NCBI GenBank assembly: GCA_003327435.1
Contig: QOQV01000003.1
Coordinates: 1-64,000, forward strand
Source of the DNA: Ignavibacteriota bacterium
GTDB lineage: Bacteria > Bacteroidota > Ignavibacteria > UBA10030 > BY39
Reading direction: 5' to 3'
Length of the DNA: 64,000 nt
Position 1 is the stretch's first letter; the number at the start of each line of letters is the position of its first letter. Of the stretch, positions 18,092 to 28,347 are shown piece by piece. The notes beneath the pieces were generated by a model. That model was not told where the DNA came from. It ran no database searches and saw only the letters and a list, made by a program, of their open reading frames with translations. The position numbers and the translations under genes were made by a program.

Positions 18092-19354
18092 ATGGGAATG
18101 AATAACAATAAAAGACGTGTCGTAATAACTGGTCTCGGAGCAGTAACACCAATAGGCAACAATGTAGATGATTTCTGGAAAAATCTGATTGCTGGTAAAA
18201 GTGGTGTCGGGAAAATTACCGGTTTCGATACCAAAGATTACGACACAAAAATAGCAGCCGAAATAAAAGGCTTTGATCCTACTTTATACATTGATAAAAA
18301 ATCAGTCAAAAGGATGGATCCTTTTACTCATTATGCCTTAGCATCGGCTGAAATGGCATATCAAGATTCAAACTTAAATCTTGAAAAGGAGGACAAAGAT
18401 CGCATAGGCGTAATATTTGGTTCAGGCATTGGAGGAATGTGGACATACTACTATCAGACAAGGGAATTGTTTTTTAATGGACCTCAAAGGGTAAGTCCAC
18501 TCTTTGTCCCAATGATGATATCAGATATTGCTGCAGGATATATATCTATGCGATATGGGATTAAGGGACCTAATTATGCGACGACTTCTGCCTGTGCAAC
18601 TTCCTCTCATGCAATCGCCAGTTCATTCTTACATATACAGCGAGGAGATGCTGATGTAATGTTTTGCGGAGGTTCAGAGGCTGCTATATGTCCCATTGGC
18701 ATTGCTGGTTTTAATTCGATGAAGGCAATGTCGACCCGTAACGATGAACCAGAAAAAGCCAGTCGTCCATTTGACTCTTTACGCGACGGTTTCGTTATGG
18801 GCGAAGGTGGAGCTGTTTTAGTTCTTGAAGAACTTGAACACGCACTAAACAGAGGAGCAAAAATTTATGCAGAATTAAACGGTATCGGTCTGACTGCCGA
18901 TGCATACCACATAACTGCCCCTGCTCCTGGTGGTGAAGGTGCTGTTCGCTCAATGAGCATCGCTATTAAAGATGCAAATTTACAACCAACCGATGTGGAC
19001 TACATAAATGCTCACGGTACATCAACACCACTCAACGACAAAACTGAAACCGAAGCAATTAAGACAGTATTTGGTGAACACGCATATAAACTCTTAATTA
19101 GCTCGAACAAATCTATGATTGGGCATTTACTTGGTGCAGCTGGTGCAGTAGAAGCTGTTGCAACCATTAAAACAATAACTGATAGCATTGTTCCACCAAC
19201 AATCAATTTAGAAAACCCGGACCCTGAGTGTGACTTAAATTATGTTCCAAATGTTGCAATAAAAAAAGAAATAAAAGCTGCAATAAGCAACACATTCGGT
19301 TTCGGTGGTCACAATGCATCCTTACTTTTTACAAAATTCAATGAAAAATTCTGA
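18092..19354 (+). CDS. fabF: 3-oxoacyl-ACP synthase II (FabF)
   Basis: FabF elongates acyl-ACP with malonyl-ACP. The 420-residue product has the Cys-His-His triad in [11 protein letters not shown] (Cys about 168), [11 protein letters not shown] (His about 308) and [12 protein letters not shown] (His about 345), plus the terminal [12 protein letters not shown]. An alternative ATG two codons downstream (18098) would give the more usual [12 protein letters not shown] start. The choice does not change the fold. Confidence 0.96.
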   Translation: MGMNNNKRRVVITGLGAVTPIGNNVDDFWKNLIAGKSGVGKITGFDTKDYDTKIAAEIKGFDPTLYIDKKSVKRMDPFTHYALASAEMAYQDSNLNLEKEDKDRIGVIFGSGIGGMWTYYYQTRELFFNGPQRVSPLFVPMMISDIAAGYISMRYGIKGPNYATTSACATSSHAIASSFLHIQRGDADVMFCGGSEAAICPIGIAGFNSMKAMSTRNDEPEKASRPFDSLRDGFVMGEGGAVLVLEELEHALNRGAKIYAELNGIGLTADAYHITAPAPGGEGAVRSMSIAIKDANLQPTDVDYINAHGTSTPLNDKTETEAIKTVFGEHAYKLLISSNKSMIGHLLGAAGAVEAVATIKTITDSIVPPTINLENPDPECDLNYVPNVAIKKEIKAAISNTFGFGGHNASLLFTKFNEKF

Positions 19355-19356
19355 GA

Positions 19357-20148
19357 ATGTTTTTCCTGAAAATATGGCAAAAATTATTTAATCATAAAGC
19401 AAAAAAACAAACACAAGAAATTGAAATACCCGAGAATTACAAAAAAATTGATCTAAAAAAATTTGAAAAAATCTCCGGGTATAAAATTAACAATCCAATA
19501 TATTTCTATCAAGCTTTCACACATCGTTCTTACCTGCAATATATCGATAAAATTGATGTACTTTCAAACGAAAGATTGGAATTTTTAGGTGACTCCATTC
19601 TGAATCTAATTGTTGCAGATTACCTTTATTCCCATTATTCAAATGCAGATGAGGGTGAACTTACCAAAATGCGTTCACGACTTGTAAATCGTTCAGCACT
19701 TGCTACTTACGCTCGAAACATTAATCTCTGGGATTTTTTACTTCTCAGCTCCAGCGCAAGTCAAACAAGTGGTCAGGGCTCAGATACAATACTGGCAGAT
19801 GCTTTTGAAGCCGTGCTCGGTGCGATGTATTTAGATAGCGGATTTGAACAAATTAGAGAGTTCATTGAAAAATGTATCACAACAGCAATAAAATCCAATT
19901 CAATAAATATTGAAGATACCAATTATAAAAGCTTACTCCTTGAATATGCACAATCTAAAGGTTTTGGACCTCCAAAATATACAACTATTAAAGTCGAAGG
20001 ACCAGATCACGATAGAATCTTTACAGTCGAAGTTTTAGTAAATAACGAACCCTGTGGAATCGGAACAGGTAGAAACAAAAAATCAGCCGAACAACAAGCT
20101 GCCGCAATGGCGTTAGAAAAGTTAAAAGGAAAAATCGAAAATGCCTGA
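19357..20148 (+). CDS. rnc: Ribonuclease III
   Basis: RNase III cuts double-stranded RNA and matures rRNA precursors. The 263-residue protein has an unusual basic leader of about 35 residues, then the endonuclease domain with HRSYLQ, the signature [14 protein letters not shown] (catalytic acidic residues) and [15 protein letters not shown]. The C-terminal double-stranded RNA-binding domain contains [29 protein letters not shown] and MALEKL. It begins two bases after fabF and overlaps gcvPB by eight bases. Neighbouring acpP/fabF is a common conserved order. Confidence 0.96.
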   Translation: MFFLKIWQKLFNHKAKKQTQEIEIPENYKKIDLKKFEKISGYKINNPIYFYQAFTHRSYLQYIDKIDVLSNERLEFLGDSILNLIVADYLYSHYSNADEGELTKMRSRLVNRSALATYARNINLWDFLLLSSSASQTSGQGSDTILADAFEAVLGAMYLDSGFEQIREFIEKCITTAIKSNSINIEDTNYKSLLLEYAQSKGFGPPKYTTIKVEGPDHDRIFTVEVLVNNEPCGIGTGRNKKSAEQQAAAMALEKLKGKIENA

Positions 20149-21586
20149 AAAACTTTTATTCGAAAAAAGCAAACCCAATAGAAAAGGTTATACCCTTCCA
20201 AAATTAGATGTTCCAGAACAACCTCTTGATAAGTTAATACATCCAAAATTTCTTCGTAAAATGGAACCAGCACTACCAGAAATTAGCGAAAATGAAGTTG
20301 TCCGTCATTACATCCGGCTATCAACAATGAATTATCATATTGATAAGGGTTTCTATCCACTTGGTTCCTGCACAATGAAATACAATCCAAAAGTAAATGA
20401 ATATACAGCTTCCTTACCTGGATTTGTTAACTTACATCCTTTTGAACCCGATGAACTGGTCCAGGGTGCTCTAAAATTAATGTATGAACTTGGAACATAT
20501 CTGAAATCAATAACAGGAATGAAAGGCATAACACTTCAACCAGCTGCAGGTGCACAGGGAGAACTAACAAGCTTATTGATGTTCCGTGCCTATCATAACT
20601 CACTTGGGAAACCCAGAAACATTATACTCGTTCCTGACTCCGCGCACGGAACCAATCCAGCCAGTGTAACTATTTCAGGATTTAAAGCTGTAAGCGTAAA
20701 ATCAAATTCAGAAGGTACAATAGATATTGACGACTTAAAAAGAAATCTCAATGAAGATGTCGCAGGTATTATGATAACCAACCCTAACACACTTGGCATC
20801 TTCGAAAATAATATTTTAGAAATAGAAAAATTAATTCACGATGCTGGTGCATTAATGTATATGGATGGTGCAAATTTAAATGCTTTACTTGGAATTGTTA
20901 GACCAGGAGATATGGGATTCGATGCTGTACATATTAATCTTCACAAAACCTTTTCCACGCCACACGGTGGTGGAGGGCCGGGTTCAGGACCTGTAGCAGT
21001 AAGCAATCGACTTGAACCATTTTTACCAATTCCACAAATTAAAAAAATGGGTGAAAAATACTATTTGACCTTTGATTTACCAAAATCTATTGGAAAAGTT
21101 CATACCTTCTACGGAAATTTTGGAATATTTGTAAGAGCATATACATACATTCGTATGATCGGTAATGATGGATTAAGACAAATCAGTGAAAATGCGATAA
21201 TTAATGCCAACTACTTGCTAAGCAAACTAAAAGATTATTTTGAACTCCCTTACAAGAACACACCAATGCACGAGTTCGTATTATCGGGAGAAAAACAGAA
21301 ACAAATGGGAGTAAAAGTAATGGACATAGCAAAACGACTTTTAGATTACGGCTTTCATGCTCCAACAACTTACTTCCCATTAATTGTAAAAGAAGCACTG
21401 ATGATAGAGCCAACTGAAACAGAAACAAAAGAAACTCTGGATGCTTTTGCAGAAGCTTTAATTAAAATTAATGAAGAAATTTCTAATAATCCTCAACTTG
21501 TACTTTCAGCCCCACAAAGTACACCGGTAAAACGTCTCGATGATGCTCGAGGAACAAAACAACTTAATGTATGCTACAAGGAATAA
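20141..21586 (+). CDS. gcvPB: Glycine dehydrogenase (decarboxylating) subunit 2
   Basis: This is the C-terminal half of the P-protein of the glycine cleavage system, in the two-subunit form. It decarboxylates glycine with pyridoxal phosphate and passes the aminomethyl group to lipoylated H-protein. The 481-residue sequence has [14 protein letters not shown] near residue 72, [23 protein letters not shown] and the PLP-lysine motif [20 protein letters not shown] with Lys269. Subunit 1 (gcvPA), gcvT and gcvH are not in this window, so the partner must be encoded elsewhere. It overlaps rnc by eight bases and the next gene by sixteen. Confidence 0.96.
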   Translation: MPEKLLFEKSKPNRKGYTLPKLDVPEQPLDKLIHPKFLRKMEPALPEISENEVVRHYIRLSTMNYHIDKGFYPLGSCTMKYNPKVNEYTASLPGFVNLHPFEPDELVQGALKLMYELGTYLKSITGMKGITLQPAAGAQGELTSLLMFRAYHNSLGKPRNIILVPDSAHGTNPASVTISGFKAVSVKSNSEGTIDIDDLKRNLNEDVAGIMITNPNTLGIFENNILEIEKLIHDAGALMYMDGANLNALLGIVRPGDMGFDAVHINLHKTFSTPHGGGGPGSGPVAVSNRLEPFLPIPQIKKMGEKYYLTFDLPKSIGKVHTFYGNFGIFVRAYTYIRMIGNDGLRQISENAIINANYLLSKLKDYFELPYKNTPMHEFVLSGEKQKQMGVKVMDIAKRLLDYGFHAPTTYFPLIVKEALMIEPTETETKETLDAFAEALIKINEEISNNPQLVLSAPQSTPVKRLDDARGTKQLNVCYKE

Positions 21587-21993
21587 AATTAGCTAATACA
21601 GACAAAGATATAATTAAAATCTTAAAGAGTGTAAAGACAATTGCAGTTGTTGGTAGCTCTCTCTCACCTGAAAAAGACAGCTACAAAATTACAAGATACC
21701 TAATAGAAAAAGGATACAATGTATTCCCTGTTAATCCTAATTATCAGGAAATACTGGGACTAAAAAGTTATCCAGACCTCGTCACGATACCGGTCGCGAT
21801 AGATCTTGTAAATGTTTTCAGACGTCCTGAATTCTCACTCGAAGCAGCAAAAGAAGCTGCATCAGTCGGCGCAAAAGCAATCTGGTTCCAGCTGGGTGTT
21901 GCATCACCTGAAGCTATAAAATATTCACTTGAACATAATTTAACGGTTGTATTTGACCACTGTATCAAAGTAGAGCACTCACGGTTATTTTAA
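21571..21993 (+). CDS. CoA-binding Rossmann protein (YccU type)
   Basis: A 140-residue single-domain protein of the CoA_binding_2 family. The nucleotide fold is clear: [19 protein letters not shown] near residue 25, [11 protein letters not shown], then [20 protein letters not shown] and the terminal [11 protein letters not shown] with the conserved cysteine. It binds CoA in related structures, but its cellular role is not established. It overlaps the end of gcvPB by sixteen bases, so it belongs to the same transcript. Confidence 0.9.
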   Translation: MLQGIKLANTDKDIIKILKSVKTIAVVGSSLSPEKDSYKITRYLIEKGYNVFPVNPNYQEILGLKSYPDLVTIPVAIDLVNVFRRPEFSLEAAKEAASVGAKAIWFQLGVASPEAIKYSLEHNLTVVFDHCIKVEHSRLF

Positions 21994-22000
21994 TCAACAG

Positions 22001-23320
22001 ATGAGAACCTTTTTTATATTAATCCTGATATTTTTTTTATTCCCCACCTTAAGTTTCTCAAAACAAGAAATTAATCAGAATCAAGCAACGATTGGAGTTG
22101 TTGATAGCATAATAATCATAGGAAACAACAAAACCAAAGCATTTGTGCTTCTTCAAGAAATAAAAATAACCACTGGAGATACTCTAACACAAGCTCTCAT
22201 CGAGGACACGAAAAACCGCCTCTACAATTTACAACTTTTCAATAGTGTCGATATTTTTACTTATCCAAAAGAAAATAAGCATTATGATGTAATCATTCAG
22301 GTCAGCGAAAGATGGTTTATATATCCCATACCAATATTTGGAATTAAAGATCATAACTGGAAAAAATTATATTTTGGTCTCGGACTTCTAAACACAAATT
22401 TTCGGGGAATGAATGAGAAAACTTTTTTGTTTGGAACTTTAGGATACGAACCATCCCTTCAACTTTTTTATCGAACACCAAATCTTAAAATAATTAAAGG
22501 AGGATTTTTAGAATTCACATTATCTCTTTTAAAAGCCGAAAATCGAAGCATAAATGTTCCATATCTCACCAAAAACTTTAACATTGTAAACTATAACACC
22601 CATCTGACTTTAGGAAAAAGATTAAACCTGCATCAGGATATCTGGATAAACATTGGATATCAATTATTAAAAGTAGATAAAGAATTTTCAAGAGCCACAT
22701 TAAATCCATCCGGTATCGATAATTTGCCAATTTTCGGAATTGGTTATAAATATGATACGCGCGACTTAAACGATTTCACTATGAGAGGAACATTTTTCAG
22801 CTATCAATTGAATAAATATGGACTCTTTCAGGAAAATATCAATTATGCAAAGAACTATTTTGATTTCAGAAGATACATTCCATTACTAAAAAAAATTACA
22901 TTCGCATTTCGAAATTATCTTGTATTATCACATGGTAAAAAAATACCCAGTTATAGCTTATCACATTTAGGTTATAGCGAGAAAATCAGAGGCCACTTTA
23001 CAGAAATATTTGAAGGTGAGAATGTTCTTACTGCATCAAGTGAATTTAGAATATTCGTTATAGAACCAAAATATTTTAATATTGAATTTATCCCGTTACC
23101 TGAGTTCAGTACCTGGAAATTTGGAATTGCAGCAGTACTGTTCGGAGATGCAGGCAAAGTGTGGTACAACAAAGAACAATTCAAATGGACTAATTTGAAA
23201 AAAGGTTACGGTATTGGTGTGAACTTTATACTACCATATCATCTGGTCTTCAGAATTGAATACGCATTCAACGAATACAATAAAAAAGAATTTATATTTG
23301 ACCTATATTCTTCGTTTTAA
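22001..23320 (+). CDS. Omp85/BamA-like outer-membrane protein with one POTRA domain
   Basis: The 439-residue product has a signal peptide (residues 1-20). A single POTRA-like domain follows at about 30-105 (VVDSIIIIGNNKTKAFVLLQEI ... LFNSVDIF). The rest is a beta barrel containing the Omp85 signatures KIRGHFTEIFEGENVL, a variant of the usual VRGY lid motif, and VLFGDAGKVW. BamA has five POTRA domains, so this short form is not the main assembly factor. It may insert or translocate specific proteins or lipids. It lies seven bases after the CoA-binding gene and twelve before rsmE. Confidence 0.85.
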   Translation: MRTFFILILIFFLFPTLSFSKQEINQNQATIGVVDSIIIIGNNKTKAFVLLQEIKITTGDTLTQALIEDTKNRLYNLQLFNSVDIFTYPKENKHYDVIIQVSERWFIYPIPIFGIKDHNWKKLYFGLGLLNTNFRGMNEKTFLFGTLGYEPSLQLFYRTPNLKIIKGGFLEFTLSLLKAENRSINVPYLTKNFNIVNYNTHLTLGKRLNLHQDIWINIGYQLLKVDKEFSRATLNPSGIDNLPIFGIGYKYDTRDLNDFTMRGTFFSYQLNKYGLFQENINYAKNYFDFRRYIPLLKKITFAFRNYLVLSHGKKIPSYSLSHLGYSEKIRGHFTEIFEGENVLTASSEFRIFVIEPKYFNIEFIPLPEFSTWKFGIAAVLFGDAGKVWYNKEQFKWTNLKKGYGIGVNFILPYHLVFRIEYAFNEYNKKEFIFDLYSSF

Positions 23321-23332
23321 GAAAAAAATTTT

Positions 23333-24046
23333 ATGTTAGATTACTTTTACACACCACCAGAATTTATAAAAACAGATATAATCACAATTGGTGAAGATGA
23401 ATTTAATCATCTTGTTCATGTGATGAGAAAAAAGAATGGTGATTTAATAATGGTAGTTGATGGCAAAGGAAATGCTTATGAGGCAATCATTCTTGATATA
23501 CACAAGAAGCAGGCAGAGGCAAAAATATTAAAAAAACATAAGAACCACAATGAGCCGGACATTAAACTCACGCTTGCAGTTGCTCTGTTAAAAAATCCAT
23601 CGAAGTATGATTTTCTTGTTGAGAAAACTGTTGAAATTGGTGTAAGCGAAATTATTCCTATATTCACAGAACGCACAATTCCAAAACATGCTAAAACCGA
23701 AAGATGGCAAAAGCTTGCAATTGCTGCGATGAAACAATGCGGTAGAGCTTTCCTGCCCAAAATTACTGAACCTGTAAATTTTAATGACTTAATAGCAAAT
23801 TCAGGAACATCATCAGAGAAAATTATATTACACAATAACAACTCTAAATATAAATCTCACACATTCAACTCACTCTTAACTAAAAAATTTAAGGATTCAT
23901 TAATTTTAATTGGTCCAGAGGGTGGTTTTACAGATGAGGAAGTCGAGTTTGCTGTTAACTCTGGTTTTCAAATTGTTTCTTTAGGAACAAGGAGATTACG
24001 CACCGAAACTGCTGCAATTGTTGCAAGTACAATCTTGCTATACTAA
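23333..24046 (+). CDS. rsmE: 16S rRNA (uracil-1498-N3)-methyltransferase RsmE
   Basis: RsmE methylates U1498 of 16S rRNA. The 237-residue SPOUT-fold protein starts with an OB/PUA-like N-terminal domain (EDEFNHLVHVMRKKNGD) and has KNPSKYDFLVEKTVEIGVSEIIP and QCGRAFLPKI. The knot region is IGPEGGFTDEEVEFA ... SLGTRRLRTETAAI, the SAM-binding signature of the family. It closes the long plus-strand operon, and the convergent small gene on the other strand begins its stop codon seven bases later. Confidence 0.95.
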   Translation: MLDYFYTPPEFIKTDIITIGEDEFNHLVHVMRKKNGDLIMVVDGKGNAYEAIILDIHKKQAEAKILKKHKNHNEPDIKLTLAVALLKNPSKYDFLVEKTVEIGVSEIIPIFTERTIPKHAKTERWQKLAIAAMKQCGRAFLPKITEPVNFNDLIANSGTSSEKIILHNNNSKYKSHTFNSLLTKKFKDSLILIGPEGGFTDEEVEFAVNSGFQIVSLGTRRLRTETAAIVASTILLY

Positions 24047-24052
24047 GTAAAA

Positions 24053-24229
24053 CTATTTTTTAAAGTAAATACATTTAGAATTTTTCGAGTTATATTGTTT
24101 AAAATGCTTACAGTATACAGGAATATCTCTCCGACAATCTCCTGAAGAGGATTTGTCAGCAAAGCCGGCGTATTTACAACCAAAATCGCAATAATTTGGA
24201 AATTTATCCTTTTTTTGATTTATTTTCAT
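24053..24229 (-). CDS. 58-residue cysteine-rich protein
   Basis: A complete minus-strand frame from ATG (24229) to TAG (24053), too short for most ORF filters. It reads MKINQKKDKFPNYCDFGCKY... with five cysteines at 14, 18, 32, 40 and 53, and basic residues throughout. The CxxxC, then GDC, YC and C spacing suggests a metal-binding or disulfide knot; there is no signal peptide. It fills the otherwise empty 212-base gap between rsmE and the carbonic-anhydrase gene, and nothing in the plus strand explains that sequence. No ribosome binding site is obvious. Function is unknown; codon-level plausibility and cysteine spacing are the only support. Confidence 0.6.
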   Translation of the reverse strand: MKINQKKDKFPNYCDFGCKYAGFADKSSSGDCRRDIPVYCKHFKQYNSKNSKCIYFKK

Positions 24230-24258
24230 AAGTTTAATTTAGTAAAAGTCAAACAAAA

Positions 24259-24801
24259 ATGCACAATTTAATACCATATAAAAAATCGTCGGACATTATA
24301 GAAATTTACAATAACACACCAATTGAGTTACTGTTGGAATATCATAACCTGAATAAACCTTTTGCAAAGTATTCATCAGCTCAGATTCTCATCGGAATGT
24401 GTATGGATAATAGAAAGAAATTAAACATTCCTGATAATTTTGCATATATTTTAAGAACAGGAGGAGCAAATTTAAGATTCAGTGAGTTTAAAATTTCCTA
24501 TGCTATTGCAATTGGAGGTGTGAAATATATTGCCCTGATAGGTCATAATAATTGTGGTATGGTTAACCTCATTTCAAAAAAAGAAAAATTTATAGATGGC
24601 TTAATTCATAATGCTGGATGGGATAAGATTTCCGCAGAAGAACATTTTATGCAGTATGCACCAATGTTTGAGATAGAAGATGAAGTTAACTTTTTGATAA
24701 CTGAAGCAAAACGACTACGGATCCGTTATCCAAAAATTACCATTGCACCACTTCTTTATTTAATTGAAGAAAATAAAATATATCAGATTCAAGAAAATTA
24801 A
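24259..24801 (+). CDS. Beta-class carbonic anhydrase-like protein
   Basis: Beta-carbonic anhydrases interconvert carbon dioxide and bicarbonate at a zinc site held by Cys, His and Cys. This 180-residue protein has CMDNRKKL (Cys48, with the Asp-Arg dyad at 50 and 52) and IGHNNCGMV (His95, Cys98), plus the LRTGGAN loop between them, so all active-site residues are present. It is shorter than typical plant-type enzymes but close to the compact bacterial class. It is followed immediately by the DUF72 gene with no gap, implying one transcript. Confidence 0.85.
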   Translation: MHNLIPYKKSSDIIEIYNNTPIELLLEYHNLNKPFAKYSSAQILIGMCMDNRKKLNIPDNFAYILRTGGANLRFSEFKISYAIAIGGVKYIALIGHNNCGMVNLISKKEKFIDGLIHNAGWDKISAEEHFMQYAPMFEIEDEVNFLITEAKRLRIRYPKITIAPLLYLIEENKIYQIQEN

Positions 24802-25530
24802 ATGTCATTAACTCTAAGAATTGGTTGCTGTGGTTGGGGTTATTTGAAACCTTTAAATCTACCAGTAAAAAAATTTTTCCCGAAACAAAGTTTGCTACAA
24901 TCTTATGCAACAATTTTTGATACTGTTGAAATCAATTATACTTTCTACCGAATTCCACAGACAAAGACAGTACAAAAATGGAGACAGGAAGTTGATGCTA
25001 TCAATCCAGATTTTGAGTTTACAGTAAAAGCTTTTCAAATTATTACACACAAACTAAGGTTTAAAGACGCTTCTACTAAATATTTCGATATATTAATAGA
25101 GTTATGCAAAATTCTAAAATCAAAAGTAATTTTATTTCAATCACCATCCACGTTTACGCCTAAAGAAGAAAACTTATTAGCACTGGAAAATTTTTTCAAA
25201 AATATTAATAGAGAAAATTTCACCCTCGTATGGGAATCAAGAGGAAATTGGAATATAGAACTAATTAAAGAACTTTGTAAAAGTTATAACTTAATTCATT
25301 GTGTAGATCCTTTCAGGAATGAACCTATTATTTTAAAAAAACAAAAAACAATATACTTCAGATTACATGGAATAGGTGAAAAAATGTATGTTTATAAGTT
25401 CAATAGAACTGAGCTAATTGATTTAAAAACAAAATTAAGCAGAATTCCTAAGGAATCTAAAACCGCATACATATTTTTTAATAATACCAATTGTTATGAG
25501 GATGCTTATCTTTTTAAGCAAATGATTTAA
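24802..25530 (+). CDS. DUF72 (YecE-like) protein
   Basis: A 242-residue protein of the DUF72 family, a TIM-barrel-like fold without an established biochemical role. The N terminus LRIGCCGWGYLKPLNL and the motifs DTVEINYTFYRIP, FEFTVKAFQIITH, VWESRGNW, IHCVDPFRNEP, YFRLHGIGEK and YIFFNNTNCYEDAY match the family along its length. It starts one base after the carbonic-anhydrase stop. Nothing in the sequence shows what substrate it binds. Confidence 0.88.
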   Translation: MSLTLRIGCCGWGYLKPLNLPVKKFFPKQSLLQSYATIFDTVEINYTFYRIPQTKTVQKWRQEVDAINPDFEFTVKAFQIITHKLRFKDASTKYFDILIELCKILKSKVILFQSPSTFTPKEENLLALENFFKNINRENFTLVWESRGNWNIELIKELCKSYNLIHCVDPFRNEPIILKKQKTIYFRLHGIGEKMYVYKFNRTELIDLKTKLSRIPKESKTAYIFFNNTNCYEDAYLFKQMI

Positions 25531-25595
25531 CTTGCCTATAATAAAAGATTTTCTTATTATCTCATTTGTATAAACAAAAAAGGTAGCAATACACA

Positions 25596-26930
25596 ATGAC
25601 AGAAAATCGTTCGCAGTGGGGTACAAAAGTTGGTTTTATACTTGCAGCTGCTGGTTCTGCCATAGGTCTGGGTAACATATGGCGATTTCCCTATACAGCT
25701 GGAGAAAACGGCGGTGCAGCTTTTGTCCTCGTTTACCTTATTTGTGTACTTTTGATTGGCATTCCCGTCTTAATTGCCGAACTAACTCTTGGCAGATATA
25801 CACAACGCAATCCAGTAGGGGCAATTAAAACAATTTCACCTACAGGTCTATGGAAAATTTTAGGATACCTGGGAGTCATATCTGGAATTATGATTTTATC
25901 ATATTATTCAGTCGTTGCTGGCTGGACGATTGGTTACATTTTCAAAACTGCTTTTCACCAAACTTCTGATTTTGGAACATTCATTGCAAATCCTATAAAC
26001 GAAGTTTTTTATTTTGTAATTTTTCTTACTTTGACAATGCTGGTGGTAATCAGCGGAGTAAAAGGTGGAATCGAAAAATGGTCAAAAATCCTGATGCCTT
26101 TATTGTTTCTTATATTACTCGGATTAATATTTTACTCATTAACTCTACCAGGTGCAAAAGCAGGAATAAAATTTTATCTTCAACCCGATTTCAGTAAAAT
26201 CACTGGCAGAACAATACTCGCAGGTTTAGGACAGGCGTTTTTTTCACTGAGTTTAGGAATGGGAGCAATGATAACTTATGGAAGCTATCTAAGTCGTACA
26301 ACCAATTTAGTTTCTTCTGCAACATTGGTTGCACTTTCGGACACTTTAATTGCGGTGATGGCTGGACTTGTGATTTTTCCTGCCCTTTTCGCAGTAGGTA
26401 TGGAACCAACACAGGGTGCTGGACTTGTATTCAATGTTTTACCAAAAATTTTTGAACAGATGCCTGCCGGAACGATAGTCGGAATCTTCTTCTTCATCCT
26501 TTTAGCAATAGCAGCGCTAACATCTTCAATTTCACTGCTTGAAGTTGGCGTTGCCTGGGCTGTTGACGAATTGAAATTTACTCGCAAAAACGCAACATTA
26601 TTACTTACAGGAATCACATTCTTCTTAGGCATCCCCTCAGCATTATCACAGGGGGCAAGCAAATTTTTTACAGAAATAAGCTTGTTTGACCGAATCGGTT
26701 TTTTAGATATTGCTGATTTTATTTTTGGTTCGTTTGCATTAACATTCGGTGGAATGTTACTCTCAATCTTTATCGGCTGGAAATGGGGTGCTAATAAAGC
26801 AATCGAAGAAATAAAATTCGGTTTATTTAAAGAGTCGACTACTCTTTTAAATATCTGGAATTTTTTAATACGCTTTGTATGTCCTGTAATAATATTCTTT
26901 GTTTTGCTGAATATTTTTAAAATCTTCTAA
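25596..26930 (+). CDS. Sodium-dependent symporter of the SNF/NSS family
   Basis: A 444-residue LeuT-fold transporter. The first helix has GFILAAAGSAIGLGNIWRFPY, the sodium- and substrate-binding unwound helix of the family, followed by GENGGAAFVLVYL. About eleven hydrophobic helices are visible, the usual count for bacterial members. Substrates in the family are mostly amino acids, and the specific one cannot be read from sequence. It precedes another sodium-coupled carrier by 19 bases, suggesting a joint amino-acid uptake unit. Confidence 0.93.
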   Translation: MTENRSQWGTKVGFILAAAGSAIGLGNIWRFPYTAGENGGAAFVLVYLICVLLIGIPVLIAELTLGRYTQRNPVGAIKTISPTGLWKILGYLGVISGIMILSYYSVVAGWTIGYIFKTAFHQTSDFGTFIANPINEVFYFVIFLTLTMLVVISGVKGGIEKWSKILMPLLFLILLGLIFYSLTLPGAKAGIKFYLQPDFSKITGRTILAGLGQAFFSLSLGMGAMITYGSYLSRTTNLVSSATLVALSDTLIAVMAGLVIFPALFAVGMEPTQGAGLVFNVLPKIFEQMPAGTIVGIFFFILLAIAALTSSISLLEVGVAWAVDELKFTRKNATLLLTGITFFLGIPSALSQGASKFFTEISLFDRIGFLDIADFIFGSFALTFGGMLLSIFIGWKWGANKAIEEIKFGLFKESTTLLNIWNFLIRFVCPVIIFFVLLNIFKIF

Positions 26931-26949
26931 ACATAAAAAGGAAATCTCT

Positions 26950-28344
26950 ATGGATGAACTTTATTTACAACTTGTGAAATCAGTTGATGAATTTGCTACA
27001 TGGATCTGGTCTTATATGGTGTATGTCCTTTTTGCGGTTGGATTATGGTTGACATTCAGAACTGGATTTATACAATTCAGGAGATTCAAAGATGCATATA
27101 AGTTAGTTATAAAAGGATTTATGGGAAAGAGATCAGATAAAAAACTTGAAGGTGATGTCTCGCCATTTGCAGCACTTTCGACTGCACTTGCAGCAACCGT
27201 TGGGAATGGAAATATTGGTGGAGTTGCAACTGCACTTTTCTGGGGCGGACCCGGTGCAATATTCTGGATGTGGGTTTGCGGATTCATAGGTATGGCAACA
27301 AAATATTCAGAAGCATTACTTGGCGTTCACTATCGTGAAAAATACCCAGATGGCACAATTGCTGGCGGTCCAATGTACTACATAAAAAATGGTCTAAAAA
27401 ATAAAAAACTGGCTTTACCACTTGCAGCAATTTTCGCAGTATGTGGAGCTTTCGCAGCACTCTTCGGTACTGGTAATATGATGCAGGCAAATCAAATGGC
27501 GCTGGCTTTCGATAGCCAATTTGGTATACCAAAAATTTTATCAGGAATTGTAATTACATTTCTGGTCGGACTCGTAATAATTGGAGGCATTAAAAGAATC
27601 GCCCTAGTTGCTGAGAGAATAGTTCCTGCAATGATTGTAATATATTTTGTTTTCGGATTCGTAGTTATTATAGAACATTACACTGAAATTCCTGGTGTTT
27701 TCGGCCTGATTTTCCAATATGCTTTTACACCATCAGCAGCAGTAGGTGGATTCTTAGGAGCTACAACGAAACAAGCAATACAATTCGGATTTCGTAGAGG
27801 ACTTTTATCTAACGAAGCAGGATTAGGAAGTGCACCAATTGCTCACGCCGCAGCACAATCACCATCACCAGTTCATCAGGGTTTGATTGGAACTATGGAA
27901 GTGTTCATTGATACAATCATCGTCTGCAGTTTAACTGGAATAATTAATTTATCAACTGGTATGTGGAAAAGTGGATTGACTGGAACAGCAATGACTGCCG
28001 CGTCGTTTTCAGAAGGTATTCCATATCTTGGTGGTTATGTAGTCGCACTGGCTTCGTTTCTTTTCGGTTACACAACTTTAATAGGTTGGTGCTACTACGG
28101 TGAACAATGCTTGAAATATCTTTTTGGAATAAAAGTAACATATACATATAGAGTGATCTATATAATTTTAATGCTTATAGGTTCTGTTGCATCAATCGAG
28201 TTAGTTTTTTTCGTAGGAGACATTGCAAATGCTTTTATGGCACTCCCAAACCTCGTTGCACTTGCATTTTTAGGTGGAACGGTTAGTAAAATTACAAAAG
28301 ATTTTTTTAATAAATACCCAAGTATCGAACATTTTAAAGAGTAA
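26950..28344 (+). CDS. Alanine/glycine:cation symporter (AGCS family)
   Basis: A 464-residue multi-pass transporter with the AGCS hallmarks: LWLTFRTGFIQFRRF near the start, SPFAALSTALAATVGNGNIG, GGPGAIFWMWVCGFIGMATKY, GGPMYYI, FGTGNMMQANQMA and RRGLLSNEAGLGSAPIAHAAA. Such carriers bring in alanine or glycine with sodium. Glycine uptake would suit the glycine cleavage gene 6 kb upstream, but that link is inference. A weak AAAAGGAAAT ribosome binding site precedes the ATG. Confidence 0.94.
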   Translation: MDELYLQLVKSVDEFATWIWSYMVYVLFAVGLWLTFRTGFIQFRRFKDAYKLVIKGFMGKRSDKKLEGDVSPFAALSTALAATVGNGNIGGVATALFWGGPGAIFWMWVCGFIGMATKYSEALLGVHYREKYPDGTIAGGPMYYIKNGLKNKKLALPLAAIFAVCGAFAALFGTGNMMQANQMALAFDSQFGIPKILSGIVITFLVGLVIIGGIKRIALVAERIVPAMIVIYFVFGFVVIIEHYTEIPGVFGLIFQYAFTPSAAVGGFLGATTKQAIQFGFRRGLLSNEAGLGSAPIAHAAAQSPSPVHQGLIGTMEVFIDTIIVCSLTGIINLSTGMWKSGLTGTAMTAASFSEGIPYLGGYVVALASFLFGYTTLIGWCYYGEQCLKYLFGIKVTYTYRVIYIILMLIGSVASIELVFFVGDIANAFMALPNLVALAFLGGTVSKITKDFFNKYPSIEHFKE

Positions 28345-28347
28345 AAT

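Noticed and set aside
24047-24258. Non-coding RNA in the gap between rsmE and the carbonic-anhydrase gene
   Set aside because: The minus-strand 58-codon frame with regular cysteines explains the sequence better than an RNA fold.
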